DNA of 9,369 nt from DATLYT01 sp035574455 (GTDB taxonomy: Bacteria; Bacteroidota; Ignavibacteria; UBA10030), in contig DATLYT010000041.1 in NCBI GenBank assembly GCA_035574455.1, forward strand, positions 1 through 9,369, written 5' to 3'. Each line of letters opens with the position of its first letter. The first letter of the stretch is position 1. The translations under genes and the position numbers were made by a program. Shown here piece by piece: positions 1 to 6,398 of this stretch. Below the pieces are notes generated by a model. It did no database searches. It was not told where the DNA came from and saw only the letters and a program-made list of their open reading frames with translations.

Positions 1-104
1 ACTACAAACTCCACAGCCAGCACAGAGAGCCATATATTCCTATCACAAGGTAGGCTCTTCTTAAGCCAATAGCAAGAAGTTTATTTTTGTTTATTTCAAT
101 CGAA
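1..104. other. Non-coding left edge, downstream of namZ
   Basis: These 104 bases lie after the namZ stop codon and are A/T-rich near 70-105. I see one possible hairpin, AGAGCC at 29-34 paired with GGCTCT at 53-58 across a long loop. It has no T-tract on the minus-strand exit side, so I do not call it a terminator. No reading frame here looks like a real gene, and the next gene to the left is outside the window. Confidence 0.5.
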
Positions 105-1334
105 CTAATACAACAAGTACTTCTTTCGTGACTTCTCAAAATCTTCAACTTCTCTCCTCCACGTATCACAAATCTCGTCGGCACGTTTTCCTTCATCGAT
201 GGCAAGACGGAGCCTGGGCGTTCCAGCCAAACGGTCGATTGAGCCTCGCCACTGAAAATCGTTCGGATACAATTTCTTGATCGCAGCAAGCATGTAGACT
301 GCGGTTTTCACCGGCTCAAAGCTGTTCCGGTCAGTCACTTTGACAAACACCCCACCGCACTTCACGTCTTTGTGCTTTGGGTTAGCGACAACAGTGGGAA
401 TCTCTCGCGGCGTGAACTCTATCGGCTCAAACTGGACCCCGCGTAACGCGAACGCATTCAGTGCATCGGCGAGTTTCTTGCCGTCGATATATGGCGCGCC
501 GATGTACTCAAACGGCCGCTCGGTGCCACGACCTTCGGAGACGTTCGTCCCCTCAAAGAAGCAGGTGCCGGGATAGACAATTGCCGAATGGATCGTCGGA
601 ATGTTGGGTGATGGGCGAACCCACGTCAACCCTGTCTCATCGTACCACATTGTGCGTTTCCATCCCTCCATCTTGATCACAGTCAGTTGCGCTTGTACTC
701 CCCCGGCAAGCCATCCCTCACCATTGATCATGGTCGCCAACTCGCCGATCGTCATCCCATGCGCGATGGGTGTCGGGTGCAAACCGACGAACGACTTCAG
801 CGAATCGAGCCGGACCCATCCCTCCACCCAGGTGCCGCGAATCGGGTTCGGGCGATCCAAAACGATGTAGGGAATCTTCTGCTCTGCCGCCGCTTCCATC
901 GCCAGCGCCATGGTGCTTTCATACGTGTAGAATCGTACACCGACATCAAAAATATCGAACAGCAACACGTCGATATCCTTCAACATCTCCGGCGTCGGTT
1001 TGTTGATGCGGCCATACAGCGAGTACGCCGGTACGCCGGTCTTTGGGTCGCGGTCGTCCTGAATCTTTGCGCCCGCCGGCGCATCACCGCGGATACCGTG
1101 CTCGGGACCGAAGAGCGCGACGAGCCTCGTTCGCTTGTCTTCATAGAGCGCATCGGCAAGATGCTTTCCGTTCGAGAGAAGGGCCGAGTGATTAGTGACA
1201 AGCCCAACGCGCTTGCCTTCGATTAGGTGAAAATGTTTTTCAAAAAGCAGGTCAGCGCCAACCTTGACCTGAGCAGAAAGAAAAACCCTCGTCGTTACAA
1301 GCACGAGGGTCAGAGCACACAATCGGATCGTCAT
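105..1334 (-). CDS. namZ: Exo-beta-N-acetylmuramidase NamZ family (DUF1343), secreted
   Basis: This 409-residue protein belongs to the DUF1343/NamZ family. Characterised members remove MurNAc from the non-reducing end of peptidoglycan fragments, a cell-wall recycling step. The sequence shows an N-terminal signal peptide (hydrophobic residues 5-20, likely signal peptidase cut after LSA at 21). It then shows family motifs: GLVTNHS (44-50), GPEHG (76-80), the acidic DIDVLLFDIFDVG strand-loop (120-132), LDRPNP (159-164), PSPNIPT (241-247), YPGTCFFEGTNVSEGRGT (254-271) and PYIDG (281-285). E78 in the GPEHG loop is a plausible catalytic acid, but that is my inference. The start at 1334 is chosen because it begins the signal peptide and follows an AAGGA site at 7 bases; a longer in-frame opening to 1493 lies inside ndk and is rejected. 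The ATG begins one base after the ndk stop, so the two genes are probably translationally coupled. Confidence 0.87.
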   Translation of the reverse strand: MTIRLCALTLVLVTTRVFLSAQVKVGADLLFEKHFHLIEGKRVGLVTNHSALLSNGKHLADALYEDKRTRLVALFGPEHGIRGDAPAGAKIQDDRDPKTGVPAYSLYGRINKPTPEMLKDIDVLLFDIFDVGVRFYTYESTMALAMEAAAEQKIPYIVLDRPNPIRGTWVEGWVRLDSLKSFVGLHPTPIAHGMTIGELATMINGEGWLAGGVQAQLTVIKMEGWKRTMWYDETGLTWVRPSPNIPTIHSAIVYPGTCFFEGTNVSEGRGTERPFEYIGAPYIDGKKLADALNAFALRGVQFEPIEFTPREIPTVVANPKHKDVKCGGVFVKVTDRNSFEPVKTAVYMLAAIKKLYPNDFQWRGSIDRLAGTPRLRLAIDEGKRADEICDTWRREVEDFEKSRKKYLLY

Positions 1335-1335
1335 G

Positions 1336-1764
1336 TTAGAGTCCTTCGACAAGTTCTCGCTCCGAAAAGAAAAATGCGACCTCAATCTTGCCGTTCTCAG
1401 GCGAGTCGGAGCCGTGCACAATATTCTCACCCTTGTTGTCGGCATACAGTTTTCGGATCGTTCCCTCCGCCGCTTCCTTCGGGTCGGTAGCACCGATCAA
1501 TGCTCGAAAATCGGCAACAGCGTTTTCCTTCTCGAGCGCGATCGGTACGCAGGGTCCACTCGACATAAACTCGACCAACCCATCATAAAACGGCCGACCT
1601 TTATGTACCGCGTAGAATGCCCCGGCGGTTTCTTTCGTAAGCCGCACCATCTTGATCCCCAGCATTCTGAATCCGGCTTTCTGAATTCGCATGACCACTT
1701 CACCGACCAGTTGCTTCCTGACGCAATCCGGCTTGAGTATCGCAAGTGTTCGTTCAACTGCCAT
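1336..1764 (-). CDS. ndk: Nucleoside diphosphate kinase
   Basis: This 142-residue protein moves the gamma phosphate of ATP to other nucleoside diphosphates through a phosphohistidine, balancing the (d)NTP pools in the cytoplasm. It has the usual bacterial length and all family marks: the N-terminal ERTLAILKPD segment (4-13) with K11, the Kpn-loop region around 95-115, and the active-site block NIVHGSDS (114-121) with catalytic H117. A purine-rich GAGGAG lies 12 bases upstream of the ATG, which is a long spacing, so its role is uncertain. It stands 124 bases after herA and one base before namZ. A likely promoter with a perfect TTGACA lies in the upstream spacer. The identification is close to certain. 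Confidence 0.97.
   Translation of the reverse strand: MAVERTLAILKPDCVRKQLVGEVVMRIQKAGFRMLGIKMVRLTKETAGAFYAVHKGRPFYDGLVEFMSSGPCVPIALEKENAVADFRALIGATDPKEAAEGTIRKLYADNKGENIVHGSDSPENGKIEVAFFFSERELVEGL
1342..1346 (-). promoter_or_regulatory. Shine-Dalgarno site deciding the namZ start
   Basis: On the minus strand AAGGA lies 7 bases before the ATG at 1334 and inside the last codons of ndk. It supports the 409-residue form of NamZ and reinitiation by ribosomes finishing ndk. Confidence 0.6.
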
Positions 1765-1786
1765 TGAGACTATGTACTCCTCTGTT

Positions 1787-1814
1787 TAGTGAATGAATGA
1801 ATTTCGAGTGTCAA
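1787..1814 (-). promoter_or_regulatory. Possible ndk-namZ promoter (strong -35 only)
   Basis: The minus strand reads TTGACA at 1814-1809, a perfect sigma70 -35 box, 45 bases upstream of the ndk start. The stretch one spacer further on (about 1792-1787, ACTAAA or CACTAA) is a poor -10 box. Between them lies a triple GAAT repeat (1791-1802 as read on the plus strand). I place it as a promoter because it sits in the only sizeable gap before ndk-namZ, but the -10 is weak. Confidence 0.33.
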
Positions 1815-1888
1815 ACCACGAAAAGCAGAAACAATATTAACCTACGAATGCCTGAAACGTTAAGCCAGAATCAACTTTCGAATTTCTC

Positions 1889-3517
1889 CTACAGATCCCA
1901 CGTTCTCTGCTGTTTCCACCACCGCTCCATCACTTCGCTCGGGTCAGTCTTGCCGTCGGTCTTCTTCCACTGATTAAAGAAGCTGATGTCCGAGCTGTCC
2001 GGTTCGGGGTTCGGCGGATCGATCTGCACGCGGAGCGGCATCGGCATTGAATCGCCGAGAATGATTGCCTCACCCTGACGGAGAGTCGGGATCGAGGCAT
2101 CAAGCCCACTGAACGTATCCGGTACCAGCCGACGCATGTACGCCTGATCAACCGGATTGAGGAGCCGCAAAATGACAAAACTATTGCACTGCGAGAGAAT
2201 CGTTTCGGAGATTTCCGACGGGCGCTGACTGACAATCATGCAACTCACGCCGTACTTTCGGCCTTCCTTCGCAATGCGTTCAACGGTGCGTACGGCAGCT
2301 TTCGAGCCTGCCCCTGCATGTGTGAGATAATTGTGAGCTTCTTCAAAGACCAAGAGGATGGGGAGATCGCGACGGTTGGGGTTCCAGAAGTTGAAGTCGA
2401 ACGCGATGCGTGCGATCAGCGCGGCAACGGTGTTCACGATGTCGAACGGAATTCCGCTCATATCCATGATGGTGATCTTCGATTTCTTATCGAGACCGAA
2501 GATCATCGCCAGGAGCGCTTTGGCGGACTCGGTATCCGTGCAGACTCGGGACTTGAAAATGAACGCGTAGCGAGGGTCGTTCATCTTCGTGTTCAGGCGA
2601 ACGATGAAGCGGGAGAACTTTCCGAAATAAGGACCCTCTTTAGGGCCTGCCGTTCCGCCAGTGATTTTCTCCGTGTCCAAAAACTGAATCTTTGCACGCA
2701 CCTCGTTGAGGTCGTAGAACACGGGAGAATCCGCCGTGATCACATCGGCCAAACGCTGGTTTGCGGCTTTCTTTGCGGCGAGGACGAGGTCGTGCAACAC
2801 TGCCGTCTGCGTGGCGGCATGCTCGTCCTTCGGGTCGATGAGCATCTCGACCAACTCTTCGAAATTCATCAGCCAGTACGGTAATTCAAGTCCAGCGATG
2901 TCAAAATGGCGACTGCCTTCGGGGAACGAGCGCTTGTACTCGGAGTGAATGTCGATAATGACGATCTTCGTCTCTGCGGCATTGACAGCTTTTTGGAGAA
3001 TGGAAGCAACCGTGCACGACTTGCCGGCTCCGCTCGAACCGAGAACGGCAATGTGCTTTCCAAAAAATTTATTCGGGTCGATGTAGGCAAGCTCGTTTTC
3101 GAAGAGCGAAAGCCTCCCGATCGAGAAGTTGAATTTCTGATACGTGGCAAATGCGACTTTCAGGTCTTTATCCTCGAGGATGTAGACGGGCATGTCAGCC
3201 GTGGGTGGAACCGAGACGCCACTTTCGAAGAATCCCTTTTTCAGCGAGCCGATCATCGTCACCGTCATGATGTAACGCTGGACGAGCTTGTCCAGCTCGT
3301 GAATATCACCCTTCTTGAACTCCGAAACAATACCAATGACGTACTGCTTCCCGACGGGGATGAGAACGTAACTTCCAATCTGACCGATGAGATAAATCTT
3401 TTCGCCGATCTTCTTCGAAAGATTCGTAATGGCGGGATCGACCACGACGGTCACGCTCGTGCTGGTGACTTCGCGAATCGTACCGATCTTTTTTTCATCC
3501 CACGAGGATTGCGACAT
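1889..3517 (-). CDS. herA: HerA-type hexameric ATPase/helicase (DUF87)
   Basis: This 542-residue protein of the HerA/FtsK superfamily is an ATP-driven ring motor that moves along double-stranded DNA. Archaeal HerA works with the nuclease NurA in end resection, and bacterial relatives partner with Sir2 or other effectors in phage defence. An N-terminal HAS-barrel-like region occupies about residues 10-115. The RecA-like core follows: Walker A GSSGAGKS (160-167), a DIHSEY motif (189-194) where many HerA proteins have D-x-H-G-E-Y, a DMSGIP strand (352-357), Walker B ILLVFEEAH (387-395) with the Glu pair 392-393, the RIAKEGRKYG segment (414-423) that resembles the arginine-finger region, and the sensor VSQRPSEIS (429-437). 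A helical insert fills about 220-300. No partner nuclease or Sir2 gene is next to it: sucD precedes and ndk follows. The start at 3517 begins the barrel directly, with only a weak ribosome site. Its cellular role cannot be read from the window. Confidence 0.88.
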   Translation of the reverse strand: MSQSSWDEKKIGTIREVTSTSVTVVVDPAITNLSKKIGEKIYLIGQIGSYVLIPVGKQYVIGIVSEFKKGDIHELDKLVQRYIMTVTMIGSLKKGFFESGVSVPPTADMPVYILEDKDLKVAFATYQKFNFSIGRLSLFENELAYIDPNKFFGKHIAVLGSSGAGKSCTVASILQKAVNAAETKIVIIDIHSEYKRSFPEGSRHFDIAGLELPYWLMNFEELVEMLIDPKDEHAATQTAVLHDLVLAAKKAANQRLADVITADSPVFYDLNEVRAKIQFLDTEKITGGTAGPKEGPYFGKFSRFIVRLNTKMNDPRYAFIFKSRVCTDTESAKALLAMIFGLDKKSKITIMDMSGIPFDIVNTVAALIARIAFDFNFWNPNRRDLPILLVFEEAHNYLTHAGAGSKAAVRTVERIAKEGRKYGVSCMIVSQRPSEISETILSQCNSFVILRLLNPVDQAYMRRLVPDTFSGLDASIPTLRQGEAIILGDSMPMPLRVQIDPPNPEPDSSDISFFNQWKKTDGKTDPSEVMERWWKQQRTWDL

Positions 3518-3600
3518 ATCTTCAGACTTTCCGATGTGCCATCAAATTATCTCTCACTTGTCAGAAATGAAAGCCCTTTCTGCGAGAAGATTCGTTCATT

Positions 3601-4656
3601 TCAACGACGCTTTTTCTTACGGGCTGATACGATTCTTGTCTTCTTCGCACGCAACCGATGGTTCGATCTTTTTGACGCGCCCGTGATTCTTTTTCTCCGC
3701 GAGCTTTTTTTCGAAACTGCCTCTGTCTTCATGCTTCTAGGAGATGGCGTCCGCTTTCTCCCTTGAAGTACTCGCTGCATGGTCTCTCCGAGAAGTGCCG
3801 GGCTTTCGACCACGTGAATGCCGGCCTCCCGCATGGCGTTCATCTTCTCGATCGCCGTCCCTTTCCCGCCAGAGATGATCGCGCCGGCGTGTCCCATTCT
3901 GCGACCCGGAGGAGCTGTTTGTCCCGCGATGAACCCTACAACGGGTTTCTTCACATGCGCGGCGATATACTCCGCCGCCTCCTCTTCTGCCGTTCCACCA
4001 ATCTCACCGATCATCATGATCGCATCGGTCTCATCATCTTCGTTGAATAGCTTGATCGCATCGATAAAGCGTGTACCGATCACGGGGTCGCCTCCGATCC
4101 CGATACAGGTGGACTGACCGATGCCAAGCTCGGTGAGTTGCCAGACGGCTTCGTACGTCAACGTGCCGCTGCGCGAGATTAGGCCCACGCGCCCCGGCTT
4201 GTGGATGAAACCGGGCATAATCCCGACTTTGCATTCTCCCGGCGTAATGATGCCCGGACAATTGGGACCGATCATCCGTACACCCAGAGATTTTAAATAC
4301 TCATAGACACTCACCATGTCTTTTGCCGGAATCCCCTCAGTAATCGTCACGATGAGCTTGATGCCGGCATCTGCAGCTTCCATAATCGCATCTGCTGCAA
4401 ACCCTGCCGGGACGAAAATCACGGACGTATCGGCTCCCTCCTGCTGTACCGCCTCGCTCACGGTGTTGAACACCGGCACCGGTTTTGCGAGCTGATCCTT
4501 CTCATTGCCGCGATACATCAAGCCGCCTTTGCCCGGCGTGACACCGGCAACGACGTTCGTGCCGTACTCGATCATCTGCTTGGTATGGAATGTTCCCTCG
4601 CCGCCGGTGATACCCTGCACGACGAGACGTGTGTTCTTGTTGACGAGAATACTCAT
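3601..4656 (-). CDS. sucD: Succinyl-CoA ligase alpha subunit with basic C-terminal tail
   Basis: This is the alpha subunit of ADP/GDP-forming succinyl-CoA synthetase, the TCA-cycle enzyme that makes ATP or GTP from succinyl-CoA through a phosphohistidine. The first 299 residues are a normal SucD: CoA-binding Rossmann domain with GITGGEGTFHT (15-25) and GVTPGKGG (38-45), TEGIP (107-111), GPNCPGI (130-136), SRSGTLTYE (161-169), GIGGDPV (186-192), and the active-site segment PPGRRMGHAGAI (249-260) with phosphohistidine H256. The family normally ends near residue 298 (GETMQRVL). Here 52 more residues follow, of which 24 are Lys or Arg and only one is acidic. The ATP-grasp beta subunit (sucC) is not in the window, so the two subunits are unlinked. 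It stands 153 bases downstream of gatA and 83 bases before herA, and probably has its own promoter. The core call is firm; the meaning of the tail is open. Confidence 0.95.
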   Translation of the reverse strand: MSILVNKNTRLVVQGITGGEGTFHTKQMIEYGTNVVAGVTPGKGGLMYRGNEKDQLAKPVPVFNTVSEAVQQEGADTSVIFVPAGFAADAIMEAADAGIKLIVTITEGIPAKDMVSVYEYLKSLGVRMIGPNCPGIITPGECKVGIMPGFIHKPGRVGLISRSGTLTYEAVWQLTELGIGQSTCIGIGGDPVIGTRFIDAIKLFNEDDETDAIMMIGEIGGTAEEEAAEYIAAHVKKPVVGFIAGQTAPPGRRMGHAGAIISGGKGTAIEKMNAMREAGIHVVESPALLGETMQRVLQGRKRTPSPRSMKTEAVSKKSSRRKRITGASKRSNHRLRAKKTRIVSARKKKRR

Positions 4657-4718
4657 GTGCGTTTCACGTTCCCAGTTTTAAGTGTTGTGTTACGAGTTGA
4701 GTTGTTTTCTAAAATCTG

Positions 4719-4741
4719 GTGTCAAAGAAACCGAATGACAC
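4719..4741. promoter_or_regulatory. Inverted repeat and -35-like box upstream of sucD
   Basis: GTGTCA at 4719-4724 and TGACAC at 4736-4741 form a perfect 6-base inverted repeat with an 11-base centre, 63 bases upstream of the sucD ATG. The left arm overlaps a perfect TTGACA box on the minus strand (4725-4720). No good -10 hexamer stands 16-18 bases further on. It could be an operator overlapping a promoter that needs an activator; this is inference. Confidence 0.3.
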
Positions 4742-4809
4742 TGCATGATTCACACCTCTTCTCTCTCCCCTACGAAGAGGGTCAAAAGACTTATTTCCAG
4801 AGAGTGAGG

Positions 4810-6225
4810 TCAAGTCTCGCTTTCCAAAAAATCCGCCACCTTCAAGATGGTCGCTTCATCAAATTGCTTCCCGAGGATCTGCAACCCGATCGGCAATCCT
4901 TGTCTGTCTGTGCCGCACGGAATGCTGATGCCCGGGATACCAGCCAAGTTTGCCGAGGTTGTGTAGATGTCCGAAAGATACATCTGGAGCGGGTCATCGA
5001 CCTTCTCACCCGCCTTGAACGCCGTCGTTGGCGATGTGGGCGTGATCAAGCAATCCACCTTCTTGAAGGCGTTGAAAAAATCCTCTTGAATCAGCCGACG
5101 CACCTTCTGGCCTTTGCGATAGTAGGCATCGTAGTAGCCGGCGGAAAGAACATACGTGCCGAGCATGATGCGGCGCTTCACTTCGGCTCCGAAACCTTCG
5201 CTCCGCGACCTGGTATACATCTCGGCCAAGTCCCGCACGCCTTTTGCCCGATAACCGTAACGAGCTCCGTCATAGCGGGCAAGATTGGAGGATGCCTCTG
5301 CCGTTGCGAGGATGTAGTACGTCGCAATCGTGTACTCCGTGTGGGGAAGGGAAACTTCTTCGACGACTGCCCCGTGTGAGCGAAGGAGATCGATTTTCTT
5401 TTCTATGGCGCTACGAATTTCGTTGTCCAGTGCCTCGCCAAAATACTCCTTCGGAATTCCCACCTTCAACCCTTTCACATCCTTTGTCAGTGCAGCGACG
5501 TAGTTTGGTACCGGCACATCGGCGGAGGTTGAGTCTTTCTCGTCGTGTCCGGCGATAACATTCAAGACCTGCGCGGCATCCTTGACGCACAAGGCAAAGG
5601 GTCCAATCTGATCAAACGACGATGCGAACGCCACAAGGCCGTAGCGAGAAACTCGGCCATACGTCGGCTTTAATCCGACAACGCCTGTGAACGCCGCGGG
5701 CTGGCGAATCGACCCACCCGTGTCCGTACCCAGCGCTGTCGTGGACATTCCTGCCGCGACTGCAACCGCCGACCCACCGCTTGAACCGCCGGGCACCCGC
5801 GACTCATCCTGCGGCAGCTTCACGCGGCCGAACGCGGAGTTCTCTGTGGACGAACCCATGGCAAACTCATCCATGTTCGTCTTGCCGATAATGACGGCAT
5901 CGGCATCAATCAGCCGTTGGATGCTTGTTGCGGTGTACGGCGAAACGAAATGTTCCAGGATTTTCGACCCGCACGTCACGCGTTCGCCCTTCATCGCAAT
6001 CACATCTTTCACCGAGACCACCATACCCGCCAGTGAGCCGGCGCTTCCCGCTGCAAGCTTCCGATCGACTGCTCTCGCTTGCTCAAGAGCCTTTTCAGAA
6101 AAGACGGACAGAAAGGCATTCAACGATTTCCCTTGTTCGATGGCACGAAGGTATTCCGCGGTCACACGTTCGCACGACGTTGTGCCAGCGGCGATGTCGG
6201 ATCGTATCGCGTCAAACGTTTTCAT
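4810..6225 (-). CDS. gatA: Asp-tRNA(Asn)/Glu-tRNA(Gln) amidotransferase subunit A
   Basis: This 471-residue amidase-family protein is the glutaminase subunit of GatCAB. It frees ammonia from glutamine, and GatB uses it to convert misacylated Glu-tRNA(Gln) and/or Asp-tRNA(Asn). The Ser-cisSer-Lys triad is intact: K73 in SVKD, S148 in the GGSSGGSA signature (146-153), and S172 in GTDTGGSIRQPA (166-177). The downstream GLKPTYGRVSRYGL block (185-198) and the C-terminal NLAGIPGISIPCG segment (426-438) are typical GatA. The start at 6225 gives the usual MKTFDAI beginning; an in-frame opening to 6291 would translate the palindromic spacer and is rejected. There is no clear Shine-Dalgarno site. GatB and GatC are not in the window, as is common. 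It follows tatA after a 173-base structured spacer, so it may have its own promoter or be read through from the operon upstream. Confidence 0.96.
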   Translation of the reverse strand: MKTFDAIRSDIAAGTTSCERVTAEYLRAIEQGKSLNAFLSVFSEKALEQARAVDRKLAAGSAGSLAGMVVSVKDVIAMKGERVTCGSKILEHFVSPYTATSIQRLIDADAVIIGKTNMDEFAMGSSTENSAFGRVKLPQDESRVPGGSSGGSAVAVAAGMSTTALGTDTGGSIRQPAAFTGVVGLKPTYGRVSRYGLVAFASSFDQIGPFALCVKDAAQVLNVIAGHDEKDSTSADVPVPNYVAALTKDVKGLKVGIPKEYFGEALDNEIRSAIEKKIDLLRSHGAVVEEVSLPHTEYTIATYYILATAEASSNLARYDGARYGYRAKGVRDLAEMYTRSRSEGFGAEVKRRIMLGTYVLSAGYYDAYYRKGQKVRRLIQEDFFNAFKKVDCLITPTSPTTAFKAGEKVDDPLQMYLSDIYTTSANLAGIPGISIPCGTDRQGLPIGLQILGKQFDEATILKVADFLESET

Positions 6226-6319
6226 GGAAGGTCGTGATCGTTGTGCACCACGGTGCTGGCCCGCCAGATTCCGCCAGAGGCGGACTGGCACGCGGCGGGC
6301 TGGCTAATGTCATGGAAGG
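6222..6319. repeat. Palindromic element bracketed by a 10-base direct repeat
   Basis: TCATGGAAGG occurs at 6222-6231 and again at 6310-6319, 88 bases apart. Between the copies lie two inverted repeats: GCACC-AC-GGTGC (6245-6256) and a nested hairpin. The outer arms of the hairpin are 6255-6265 and 6294-6304 (11 pairs, two of them G-U in a plus-strand RNA). Its inner arms are TCCGCC (6270-6275) and GGCGGA (6279-6284) with a 3-base loop, and CCAG/CTGG pair between the two sets. The layout is that of a small REP- or MITE-like unit with a target-site duplication. The right-hand gene-proximal copy of the repeat contains the gatA start codon. Confidence 0.5.
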
Positions 6320-6363
6320 CGGGCGCTCGTCGTCCGACGGCATGCCGTCAAACCGGTCGCCCG
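6320..6363. repeat. Second stem-loop with a 14-base perfect palindrome
   Basis: CGGGCG at 6320-6325 pairs with CGCCCG at 6358-6363. Inside the loop lies the perfect 14-base palindrome GACGGCATGCCGTC (6336-6349). It sits in the tatA-gatA spacer, 35 bases after the tatA stop. No T-tract follows on the minus strand, so it is not a standard intrinsic terminator, though it could slow or end transcription after tatA or stabilise the 3' end of the upstream mRNA. Confidence 0.4.
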
Positions 6364-6398
6364 TGTGGGAGGCTACAACCGAGATTCCCAACAACCTG

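Noticed and set aside
2..289. Minus-strand frame of 95 codons at the left edge
   Set aside because: Two thirds of it overlaps namZ in another frame, the composition is unremarkable, and no start signal is seen.
687..1226. Plus-strand open frame of 179 codons opposite namZ
   Set aside because: It lies fully inside namZ in antisense, has no motif and no ribosome site.
1889..3517. HerA gene as part of a Sir2-HerA or HerA-nuclease defence island
   Set aside because: Both flanking genes are housekeeping enzymes and no effector gene is present in the window.
3562..3582. CAGAAA/TTTCTG hairpin after sucD as an intrinsic terminator
   Set aside because: The stem is short and A/T-rich, and no T-tract follows on the minus strand.
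2906..3766. Plus-strand open frame of 286 codons opposite herA and the sucD tail
   Set aside because: It spans the end of one recognised gene and the start of another on the other strand, shows no domain or hydrophobic pattern, and follows from codon bias of the real genes.
4755..4780. CCTCTTC/GAAGAGG hairpin after gatA as an intrinsic terminator
   Set aside because: The 7-pair stem is perfect, but the loop is 12 bases and no T-tract follows on the minus strand.
4585..5379. Plus-strand open frame of 264 codons opposite the gatA 3' end and the sucD start
   Set aside because: It crosses two recognised genes and a spacer without any recognisable motif; shadow frame.
6226..6291. N-terminal extension of GatA
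   Set aside because: It would translate the palindromic element; GatA proteins normally begin at the MKTFDAI-like segment.
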